Shown in pieces: positions 14,001 to 26,000 of a stretch of DNA of 64,000 nt; the first letter of the stretch is position 1, and each line of letters starts with the position of its first letter. A program made the translations under genes and the position numbers. Under the pieces are notes generated by a model. That model was not told where the DNA came from, did no database searches, and saw only the letters and a program-made list of their open reading frames with translations. The stretch is from NCBI GenBank assembly GCA_016169945.1, contig JADLSH010000281.1, positions 310,001-374,000 on the forward strand. The letters run 5' to 3'. This stretch comes from Trachythela sp. YZ-2020 (taxonomy: Eukaryota; Cnidaria; Anthozoa; Malacalcyonacea; Clavulariidae).

Positions 14001-17000
14001 ATAGAATGTTTTGAGATTTCTTAAATTTCTGGAGTTGTAAAATTTTCTTACAATAATCCCTGATATATATAGTGTTATGGTTGCATCCATTCGTGAGTTA
14101 ACTTTATAATGCTCAGCAAGCCTATAGTCTTTGTCACCGCTTACGACGTTTTTGTCTTAAGGTTGAAAGCCAGAGTGACGAGTGTTGACGGAAGTCTTGT
14201 GAAGGTTTGTTTCAAAAACTTACTTTAACTTACGTTTCACTTTCAATTTCTCCTTTTTACACTTTGAATGAGCGAGCCTAATCGTTTTAGATATTATATA
14301 GGAATGCTCGCCCTATTCTCTGCATTCGAAGTTTCAATTATGTCAGACTGTTTGTGTATGGACAAATTGTTTACAATTACAGACAATATCTCGAAAGTTA
14401 AATGAATTTTTCCATCGAATGATGATGCATTTAGTGTTATAGGTTGTAAGCAATTCAATAATTTTGTTTTATTTAATGAACAGGTAAAATGCGAACGAAA
14501 CATTTCTGTGTTAACCCGTATATAGTCCAGACCCCACCCTTATCACAGTGGCGGATTACCAGTTATGGGGCCTTGAGAATGATATTTTCACGCCTGTAAA
14601 CGGTGACACATCTTTTAGCGAGGTCCGGGCCATGTTCCGCCGAAATATTTGGATATTTAAGGTCTCGGAAATGCTATTTCCCGCTTTCTGGGGCCGTTTT
14701 GCTCAATTAAGGACAAAAAATAATAACAATTCTAATAAAAAGTGCGTTCTCTGAAAATCACGGGGGCCGGTTGTATAAAAGTCTTAACTACATTTTAACT
14801 ACCCGTTTTGTAGTTAAATAGTAGTTAACTGTAAAATTCGCGATTCTGGTTGGTTAACTTTCGCACTAACTATAGTTAACTTTAACTACTTTTTTACACA
14901 ACCGGCCCCTGGCTTCAACCTACTCTATTTGGTAATCCGCCATTGGCTCATCATCTGACAACAGTTGAGTGGCAAATGTTAGCTGCAGTTAAATAACTTG
15001 TACTGCAATAATGATATACACTGGCATAAAAACTACGAGGCAGGGGGCTAACATTCTGCATGGAGAGGAAGGGGCGATCTCCTTTAAAAATTGATTAAGT
15101 CCGTTCGTAATTACAAGTATGCGCAGCAAAGTGGGAGAGAGGTTAGAAAGAAGTATAAAGTTTATATTTTCCTTTGCCGAACCGAGCAACCAAGCAATTT
15201 AATCCACCAAAACCGATTATGAAACCTAACTTTGTGTAGCATTTTTGCTGTCCAAGTTCTTCAATTCGGCGCCGGAAAGTGCAGAAAATGGCTTCTACGA
15301 GCCTCGATTTTTCAAACTTTCCCCGCCCGGGGGGCATGTCCGCGGATCCCCCAGCGCACGTCTTCTGGTTGATTGAACACACCGTTAACTCTGATCGAAT
15401 TTGATTCAACGAGAATGAGAGTTGATGAGAGTCAATGAGCGTTGCAACTTTCGCTCGCGTTTGACCACCAACTCTCGTCCACTTTCATGGACTCTCGTCA
15501 GCTTTGAGCTCGTTCAAATTTTGATGAGTGTTGATGAGATCGAGTTTGCTCGATTGAGAGTGGAGAAAGCTCTCATGCAAATTACAAGGAACTAATTAGA
15601 CGTCCTGTCGTTAGGCCACTATTTGTTGAATATTAAGGCCGGGCTCCACTTGCACGTACGTACGCACAATCGCACGCACGTATGTGTTTATACTTTCGTG
15701 AAATTTGATTGGTTAAAAACTTGGCGGCCGCACAGAAAGTAGAATACGTTTCTATACTGTCATACGTACAGAAAGTTAGCCGCGACGGTCAAGATTAGCG
15801 ATCATTTTCGAGTCACAGAGCATGCGCAAAATCGGCCGCGCTGGCCGTACGTGCAAGTGCTCTGTGACTCGAAAATGATCGCTAATCTTGACCGTCGCGG
15901 CTAACTTTTTGTACGTATGACAGTAGAAACGTATTCTACTTTCTGTGCGGCCGTCAAGTTTTTAACCAATCAAATTTCACGAAAGTATAAACACATACGT
16001 GCGTGCAATTGTGCGTACGTACGTGCAAGTGGAGGCCGGCCTTTAGTTTCTCATCCTCCGCCGCATCGATGGCCATTATCTCAATTTTGTCAAAATTATA
16101 ATTTTATATCTGTATTTGATACTGCATGGTTTTGCTTACTTAGCGAAAATTTAAGTAATTTTATTGAGTCGTGCTGGACATCACAAGTTCTATAGGGGAA
16201 TAATGAGACAATGGTAACGGCCAACCCGCCCGCATGCACTTTGAAGAGAGCCTCTGATGATGAGAAACTAATATTCAACAAATAGTGGCCTTATACCGAA
16301 GAAAGTGGCATCAGGAGTTGCCATCGACCATGGTCCCTTTTGCACGTTTAGCCCCAGCACTGAAGAATTCCTTTAAAAATGCACTGTTAGTTATTGGCTA
16401 GTCCAGTGTATTAAAAACAAGACATGCTGATGTGCGAACTTGGCTATTTGTCAGGGATTATTCTAAGGAAATTTTATCACTGCACAAAAGCGCGAAAAAT
16501 GATAAAATTTATATAAATTTAGCGACATTTTAGAAAACGTTCTGACTGCCCTGCATGAGTGCATGTACTCTGATTCTGCAACTTAAAGTTTACCCCGTGC
16601 ATGTCACTAATTATATGCAGGCAAATGAGCCAAAATCACCGCTAAAGAGCCCAAATCTGCATTCTGCATATTCTATTTCATGCAAAAATATACACATTTT
16701 CACATGTCGCATTTTATCACTGCATATAATCTCATTTATCACTGCACAAATTGGTTATCACTGCACCTTAGAATAATCCCTGCTATTTGTGTTTTTTTAG
16801 ATGTTGTTTCAAATCGATAACCGTTCAGAATGGATTTATCGTGGATCGACCAGACTTGATCCATTATATACGGCATTGGTAAGCATCGAAATTAGGTTGT
16901 TATAATTTCAAATAAAGCATTTGCATGAAGGGCGAGCCCTTCCAGTGGGGGTGTTCTTCCCTGGTACTTGCACGATAAATTTAAGGATGGTTTGTTGGGG

Positions 17001-20000
17001 CTGAGCGAGTTAAGTGCGTTTATTAACAGTCCATAATATTAACTTTGGGATTAATTTATCTGCCAATCACATTAAGTAATTATAGTATGTTTACATATTT
17101 TTGTTATTGTAACAAAGGAAGAGACAGGGTGCGGTTATATTTTGATTAAGTATGTATATTTTTATATTCGGGACTTTTATTCAATAAATTCTACAAAAAG
17201 AGATTGTGATTTGTGACTTATTGGGAAGATCAGTACTTGGGAGGCAGTGCTATTCTCAATAGGCTCGTTCAGTAATGTGTTTGCCAATAACGTAATGCAT
17301 CAGTCAATTCTAGCGTTGCCCATCTTCCCCCCCCCCGGGTTAACCCCAGGCATTTGCAAATTTTCTTAGCCCAGGGGCCGGGCATTAGTACTTGCAAAAT
17401 TTCCCCGGGGCTGGGCATTTGTCTTTCTTTCCAGAAATGAATGGAGTTTCTGCAGCAGCTGCAACGAACATGTGCGCTGCCATGAATATGGATGAAAGTA
17501 TTTGTGTCATACAAACAAACAAATAGAACTTGTGAGGCAAAACTTGCTCGTCTTTACAAGGTTTAAAACGTCGTTTAATTAAGAATGTAAAACTTTACCT
17601 CATGATATTCTGACGAAATCTATGTGTTGGTGTGCCCCGGGACCGGGCATTTGCCATTATTTCTTTGTCCCGGGGTGGGGCATTGTTGCGCTTTTTCTGC
17701 CCAGCCCCAGGGAATTGTACACTTAGAGAAAAAATAAGTGTAAATGCCCGGGGGGGGACGAGCAAAGCTATAATTGACTGATGCATAATTTCGCGTATAG
17801 TCAATAGCGAGATCTCGTGTTTATATTGTGCGATTCGTTTTATATATATTTTGTAATTCGGAAAGACCTTTTCACGTTTTTCTAAATTATTATTTGGACT
17901 AATAAATGAAAATCCAACACTACAGCTGAAAAGAGGACATCAACATTAGTAAATTTGTAAAGTGTGGCGGTAAATTATTATAAAATAAGGATTATTTAAC
18001 ATATATTCACTCAGAAAAGGTTGTCCTTTGGCTTTGCAAACCTTAAACCTTAAACTCTAAGCACGAAAAGCACTATAGGAGCGCAAGTTTCAAGTTTAGG
18101 AATTGAATTTGGCGGTCATTTGCGAGGGAAATGATTAATATCTCCCTACAAGGATATTTTTAGTATTTTTACCGTATTTCCTGAATGCTTTGCCACGAAA
18201 ACATGACATGTTTTTTCACGCGAGAGGAAGCATCCGCGGTTTTGGTAATTGCTATGCAGATGATAATGCAGTCAGCTTGCTTGTCTAGGTAATGGGTGAA
18301 AAGACCCGATCGACGAAAGCAAGGTCAAGAAAACTGACTAGAAACACTTCATCGAAAGACAATGCGCCATATATTGAATACAACATTACAAAACCTTCCT
18401 ACGGAGTTTCACCGTATAGTAAAACTGATCCCGAAGGTATGTGCCGTACGGTGCTTTTATTGTATATATAACACTTCCAAGGTTGCGGGATGGTAGTCCA
18501 AGCGAAGCTGACGACTATAACAACTGCGAGGAAACCCGTCCGTCAGAATATGAAGTGTTGAAATAGCATACTTACAGTCCAACCGGATGTTCTCTTGCGA
18601 GGAACATTGCAATATTGTCACGCCAGACTGCAGAGTATGGCACACTCGATAATTTTTTTGTCCAGTGACTTTGCACACTTGATCAACTATATTTATGCCC
18701 ACACAGCTTGTATTTGTTGCGTATTATTGGCAGTTTTAAACATTAACACCAACTTAAGTGCACACTTGGCTAATGTTTAAGCAGGTTTGCACACTTGCAC
18801 ACCTACATTTATGTCTTGCACACCCGAGATCTCGTCGAAAACTGCCATACTCTGCAGTCTGGTTGTCACGCAATATTGCAATTTTGATTTGGAGATTGCT
18901 CTGAGCAATTTGCAATCGACGCGAAAAATTGTAACTTGCAATTCACAACCAGGTGTGTAAACAAAGCCTCTGATTGGCTACTATATAGCTTGAAAATTGC
19001 TCGATTGAAAATTGCTAAGAGCAATCTCCAAATCAAAATTGCAATATTGCGTGATAATATTGCAATGTTCCTCGCAAGAGAGAGTTTGGGTTTTGGTCGA
19101 GGGTCGAGGGGGAGGTCGTCGGAGGTCGAAGGTCGGTGGAAGGTCGAGGTCGGTCGAGGAGTCGAAGGGTCGAAGGGTCGAGAAGTCGAGGTCGAGTCGA
19201 GGGTGTCGAGTCGAGGTCGGAAAAATTTTAAATTAATTTCATTGGTACTGTTGAAATTTGAGAGAATTGCTGAATGGTGTAAAAACTTTTAAAACTCAAT
19301 TTTTTCAAACTCTTTTCGTAAATAGTAATAGTAAAACGAAAAGTAATTAGAAAGTTAAAAATTAAATATATTTATATTATTTTTTAATTGTTGTTGAATT
19401 GGTCTAAAAAGGTTTCAACTATTTTTCATTTTGATTTTTTTAGTATTTCACTATGCCTTGCCTTAGTTACAATTTAACAAAATTAAAAAAAAATAAAATC
19501 TACATGCATATATAAACAAAATAATATATGCAATATACCGCTCGAAATACGTCAAAAACATTTTCAGTAAATAAAAAAAGCAAAAAAACAAGCTTAAAAT
19601 CAAACTCAGCATGGAATTAAGTATACCACTGCGTCAATGTTATTCTATGCCATTGATGAGGAACTCTTGTACTCTTGTAATATAACTCACACTGCCTGCA
19701 CACGTGTTCACGCACCTTATAATGCGTGCTGGTGTGTGAAAACTATACGACCCTATGATAACCGTTGCAAAATGGCAAGGCACAAACTTTCAAGGATTTT
19801 AAAACGTCTGTAGACAGGCTATAGGGTTCAACTAATACGCAGGTAATATACAGTACTACAAACATTCGAGTATGTTAGGTTTAAAAATTCAAACAAAACT
19901 GCATCAATAGTAAACAAACCGAAGACCACCAAGTCACAAACGTTTAAGGATTTTAAAACGTCCGTAGACAGGCTATAGGGTTCAACTAATACGCAGGTAA

Positions 20001-23000
20001 TATACCAGAAACATTTGAGTACGCTAAGTTTCAAAATTCAAAGAGCACTATATCAATAGTTATAAACAAACAAGACAAAAAATCCTATTGCATAGTTTCC
20101 GCTCCTTACCTGGCGGCCATTTTGACTTGAGCCCGCGATCCATTGCAGGTCAGGGTTCACTTCATGAACGTAGGTCGATTTCACGTTGACGAAAAAAACG
20201 AAGAATTTTCGCATAGAAAATTAGGGAATCTCAACACTGGGCGTTACGGCCAGTGTAATAACCTTCGTTTGTAAGCAACAACCTCGTACACAAAGCGATA
20301 TTGAATGTTGCAAAAGCTGAATTTCAACTAATTGGTACCGAAACAGATGCAGAAAAAGTCTCCGATCAACAACTAAGAATTAATATTCAAAACAAACCAA
20401 TAAAGCAAGTTTTTCAATGCAAAACTTTAGGCGTGACTGTTGATGAAAATCTGTGTTGGAAAAGTAATACACAGATACTATCATCAAGATTATTTGCTCT
20501 CAAACGCATAAAAGAATATGTTGATCAAAAAACACTCATATCGGTATACAATGCTACAATTCAACCATATTTCAGTTACTGTCAGTGGCGGAAATTTCGG
20601 TGGGGTGGTGGGCGACCGCCCCCCCCCTAAAAAGGGCTAAAAACAGCCTATTTAGAGTGTAAATGGGGGGTTTGTCGGATTTTTAGGAGGCTTTGCCCCC
20701 CCCCCCCCCACCGGGAAACGTGAATTTCCGCCACTGGTTACTGTTGTGAAGTTTGGAATGTATTTGGTGAAACCCAACCATACATCTGCAAAAGCTTCAC
20801 AACAGAGCTCCTCGCTTTATTACAAATGTGCCTAATGAGGTAGATCAACAAATTGATTGGTCGAGAAGCGTGTTTCTATAACTGCATGTATAGAAACCCG
20901 GAAGATTTCCCGCCTCGCGCCTTTTAATTTAAAAACGTACACAAAACAATTTTAGTACGCTCTATAATCGAAAAAATGTTCAATAATACTAGCTCGACAA
21001 CCAACTAGAACTAGATTATTTTGTAGTGAAATTGACAAGCAAATAAATGTTATGCTTCTGTAATGAGAATTTGTGAATTAATCGAATTAAAAATCTTTTT
21101 CTTGAGTTATATTATAAAAGAAATAGAAAACATTTTTTCCTGTGTTTCTATACAGTTATAGAAACACTTGTGGTAGTTTGGAAGAAATCGAAATAACGTG
21201 GGAAAACGTTAAATAAAGTTTATCATAATTTATTATCAACACATATCTCGTCGCCCAAATTGTGCCTGATTGTGAACTGTTTTCTATTAATCATGTTTCC
21301 ATCAATCATGTTTCCATACCTTTCGGTCATTTTAACCACCGCCGAGGGCTTTAAATTCCAGACTTTACCCAGTTCAATAATTTTATTTGGAACTCTCTCC
21401 ATAAGTTTTGGCTTAACATAAAACTTACACGTTGACACTATTTTCGACTTGTCGTGCAATTTTGAAAATGGGTGTAATAACAATTCAACCTTTTTAGGAA
21501 TCCAACAATCACAGTTAGAAGAACAACGACAGCTGACACAAAAACAACACGAGGTTTGTATTTTCTTTTTTTATGTAGAGTACGTTTTGGTTTAAAATTA
21601 CTTAGGGCCTATTCATATGATCCCGGTTACCGAGACGTCCCACCTACCCTATTATCTCGCCTCCTAGTAATTTTACTATAAAAATTTATATCATGTTCAT
21701 ATGAAAAAGCGAGCTTACCCGCTTGGCGAGATCCCGCCTGTGTGAGCCAAGACCATGGGTAGGCTAGTCTTCAAATCAGATGCCGAGAAAAATCTTGATA
21801 TTTACCCATACACCATATACTGGCATCACTCTCATCTTATATACCGAACTTGTGGTTAATGCTCAGCAACTGGACTCTGCAGCTCAGTTGGTTGGAACGC
21901 TGCACCTGAATCGCAGGGCCGCAGGTTCAGTTCCTGCCAGAGGACCTAGGTCTAAAAAATGGATATAAATTTTCGTTCGAGTATTTCATCTACAAACACC
22001 TTCTATACTATTAGACTTCAAGGAGCAAGTCTATATAGGTATAGGCGGGGTGCAAAACTTTCCATATGAACATACCAGCTCGCTTACCTTGATGAAGACT
22101 TGGAGCAAGTCTATATAGGTATAGGCGGGATGTAAAACTTTCCATATGAACACACCAGCTCGCTTACCGTGATGGAAGTCTTGGAGCAAGTCTATATAGG
22201 TATAGGCGGGGTGCAAAACTTTCCATATGAACATACCAGCTCGCTTACCTTGATGAAGACTTGGAGCAAGTCTATATAGGTATAGGCGTGATGCAAAACT
22301 TTCCATATGAACATACCAGCTCGCTTACCGTGATGAAGACTTGGAGCAAGTCTATATAGGTATAGGCGTGATGCAAAACTTTCCATATGAACATACCAGC
22401 TCGCTTACCTTGATGAAGACTTGGAGCAAGTCTATATAGGTATAGGCGTGATGCAAAACTTTCCATATGAACATACCAGCTCGCTTACCTTGATGAAGAC
22501 TTGGAGCAAGTCTATATAGGTATATGCGTGATGCAAAACTTTCCATATGAACATACCAGCTCGCTTACCTTGATGAAGACTTGGAGCAAGTCTATATAGG
22601 TATAGGCGTGATGCAAAACTTTCCATATGAACACGCCAGCTCGCTTACCTTGATGAAGACTTGGAGCAAGTCTATATAGGTATAGGCGTGATGCAAAACT
22701 TTCCATATGAACATACCAGCTCGCTTACCGTGATGAAGACTTGGAGCAAGTCTATATAGGTATAGGCGTGATGCAAAACTTTCCATATGAACATACCAGC
22801 TCGCTTACCTTGATGAAGACTTGGAGCAAGTCTATATAGGTATAGGCGTGATGCAAAACTTTCCATATGAACATACCAGCTCGCTTACCTTGATGAAGAC
22901 TTGGAGCAAGTCTATATAGGTATATGCGTGATGCAAAACTTTCCATATGAACATACCAGCTCGCTTACCTTGATGAAGACTTCGAGCAAGTCTATATAGG

Positions 23001-26000
23001 TATAGGCGTGATGCAAAACTTTCCATATGAACACGCCAGCTCGCTTACCTTGATGAAGACTTGGAGCAAGTCTATATAGGTATAGGCGGGGTGCAAAACT
23101 CTCCATATGAACATACCAGCTCGCTTACCGTGATGAAGTCTTGGAGCAAGTCTATATAGGTATAGGCGTGATGCAAAACTTTCCATATGAACATACCAGC
23201 TCGCTTACCTTGATGAAGTCTTGGAGCAAGTCTATATAGGTATAGGCGTGATGCAAAACTTTCCATATGAACATACCAGCTCGCTTACCGTGATGAAGTC
23301 TTGGAGCAAGTCTATATAGGTATAGACGTGATGCAAAACTTTCCATATGAACATACCAGCTCGCTTACCTTGATGAAGACTTGGAGCAAGTCTATATAGG
23401 TATAGGCGTGATGCAAAACTTTCCATATGAACATACCAGCTCGCTTACCTTGATGAAGACTTGGAGCAAGTCTATATAGGTATAGGCGGGATGCAAAACT
23501 TTCCATATGAACATACCAGCTCGCTTACCTTGATGAAGACTTGGAGCAAGTCTATATAGGTATAGGCGTGATGCAAAACTTTCCATATGGACATACCAGC
23601 TCGCTTACCTTGATGAAGTCTTGGAGCAAGTCTATATAGGTATAGGCGTTATGCAAAACTTTCCATATGAACACGCCAGCTCGCTTACCTTGATGAAGAC
23701 TTGGAGCAAGTCTATATAGGTATAGGCGTGATGCAAAACTTTCCATATGAACATACCAGCTCGCTTACCTTGATGAAGACTTGGAGGAAGTCTATATAGG
23801 TATGGGCGTGATGCAAAACTTCCATATGAACATACCAGCTCGCTTACCTTGATGAAGTCTTGGAGGAAGTCTATATAGGTATTGGCGGGATGTAAAACTT
23901 TCCATATGAACATACCAGCTCGCTTACCGTGATGGAAGTCTTGGAGCAAGTCTATATAGGTATAGACGGGATGCAAAACTTTCCATATGAACATACCAGC
24001 TCGCTTACCTTGATGAAGTCTTGGAGCAAGTCTATATAGGTATAGGCGTGATGCAAAACTTTCCATATGAACATACTAGCTCGCTTACCTTGATGAAGAC
24101 TTGGAGCAAGTCTATATAGGTATATGCGAGATGCAAAACTTTCCATATGAACATACCAGCTCGCTTACCGTGATGAAGACTTGGAGCAAGTCTATATAGG
24201 TATAGACGTGATGCAAAACTTTCCATATGAACATACCAGCTCGCTTACCTTGATGAAGACTTGGAGCAAGTCTATATAGGTATAGGCGTGATGCAAAACT
24301 TTCCATATGAACACGCCAGCTCGCTTACCTTGATGAAGACTTGGAGACTTGGAGCAAGTCTATATAGGTATAGGCGGGGCGCAAAACTTTCCATGTGAAC
24401 ATACCAGCTCGCTTACCGTGATGAAGACTTGGAGCAAGTCTATATAGGTATAGGCGGGATGCAAAACTTCCATATGAACATACCAGCTCGCTTACCTTGA
24501 TGAAGTCTTGGAGCAAGTCTATAGGTATAGGCGTGATGCAAAACTTTCCATATGAACATACCAGCTCGCTTACCTTGATGAAGTCTTGGAGCAAGTCTAT
24601 ATAGGTATAGGCGGGATGCAAAACTTTCCATATGAACATACCAGCTCGCTTACCGTGATGAAGACTTGGAGCAAGTCTATATAGGTATAGGCGGGATGCA
24701 AAACTTCCATATGAACATACCAGCTCGCTTACCTTGATGAAGTCTTGGAGCAAGTCTATATAGGTATAGGCGTGATGCAAAACTTTCCATATGAACATAC
24801 CAGCTCGCTTACCTTGATGAAGTCTTGGAGCAAGTCTATATAGGTATAGGCGGGATGCAAAACTTCCATATGAACATACCAGCTCGCTTACCGTGATGAA
24901 GACTTGGAGCAAGTCTATATAGGTATAGGCGTGATGCAAAACTTTCCATATGAACATACCAGCTCGCTTACCTTGATGAAGACTTGGAGCAAGTCTATAT
25001 AGGTATAGGCGGGATGCAAAACTTTCCATATGAACATACCAGCTCGCTTACCGTGATGAAGACTTGGAGCAAGTCTATATAGGTATATGCGTGATGCAAA
25101 ACTTTCCATATGAACATACCAGCTCGCTTACCTTGATGAAGACTTTGAGCAAGTCTATATAGGTATAGGCGTGATGCAAAACTTTCCATATGAACATACC
25201 AGCTCGCTTACCGTGATGAAGACTTGGAGCAAGTCTATATAGGTATAGGCGTGATGCAAAACTTTCCATATGAACATACCAGCTCGCTTACCGTGATGGA
25301 AGTCTTGGAGCAAGTCTATAGGTATATGCGGGATGGAAAACTTTCCATATGAACATACCAGCTCGCTTACCGTGATGAAGACTTGGAGCAAGTCTATATA
25401 GGTATAGGCGTGATGCAAAACTTTCCATATGAACATACCAGCTCGCTTACCTTGATGAAGACTTGGAGCAAGTCTATATAGGTATATGCGTGATGCAAAA
25501 CTTTCCATATGAACATACCAGCTCGCTTACCTTGATGAAGACTTGGAGCAAGTCTATATAGGTATATGCGTGATGCAAAACTTTCCATATGAACATACCA
25601 GCTCGCTTACCTTGATGAAGTCTTGGAGCAAGTCTATATAGGTATATGCGTGATGCAAAACTTTCCATATGAACATACCAGCTCGCTTACCGTGATGGAA
25701 GTCTTGGAGCAAGTCTATAGGTATATGCGGGATGCAAAACTTTCCATATGAACATACCAGCTCGCTTACCGTGTTGAAGACTTGGAGCAAGTCTATATAG
25801 GTATAGGCGTGATGCAAAACTTTCCATATGAACATACCAGCTCGCTTACCTTGATGAAGACTTGGAGCAAGTCTATATAGGTATATGCGTGATGCAAAAC
25901 TTTCCATATGAACATACCAGCTCGCTTACCTTGATGAAGACTTGGAGCAAGTCTATATAGGTATATGCGTGATGCAAAACTTTCCATATGAACATACCAG

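Noticed and set aside
21221..21483. 86-codon minus-strand frame before exon 7
   Set aside because: Its start is made by the repeat module (the HPFSKL portion) and nothing else in it is recognisable; kept only as a note under the module.
21872..21950. tRNA gene candidate with good box A and box B
   Set aside because: It is followed by a conserved SINE body and matches the copy at 13690-13895 beyond the tRNA-like part.
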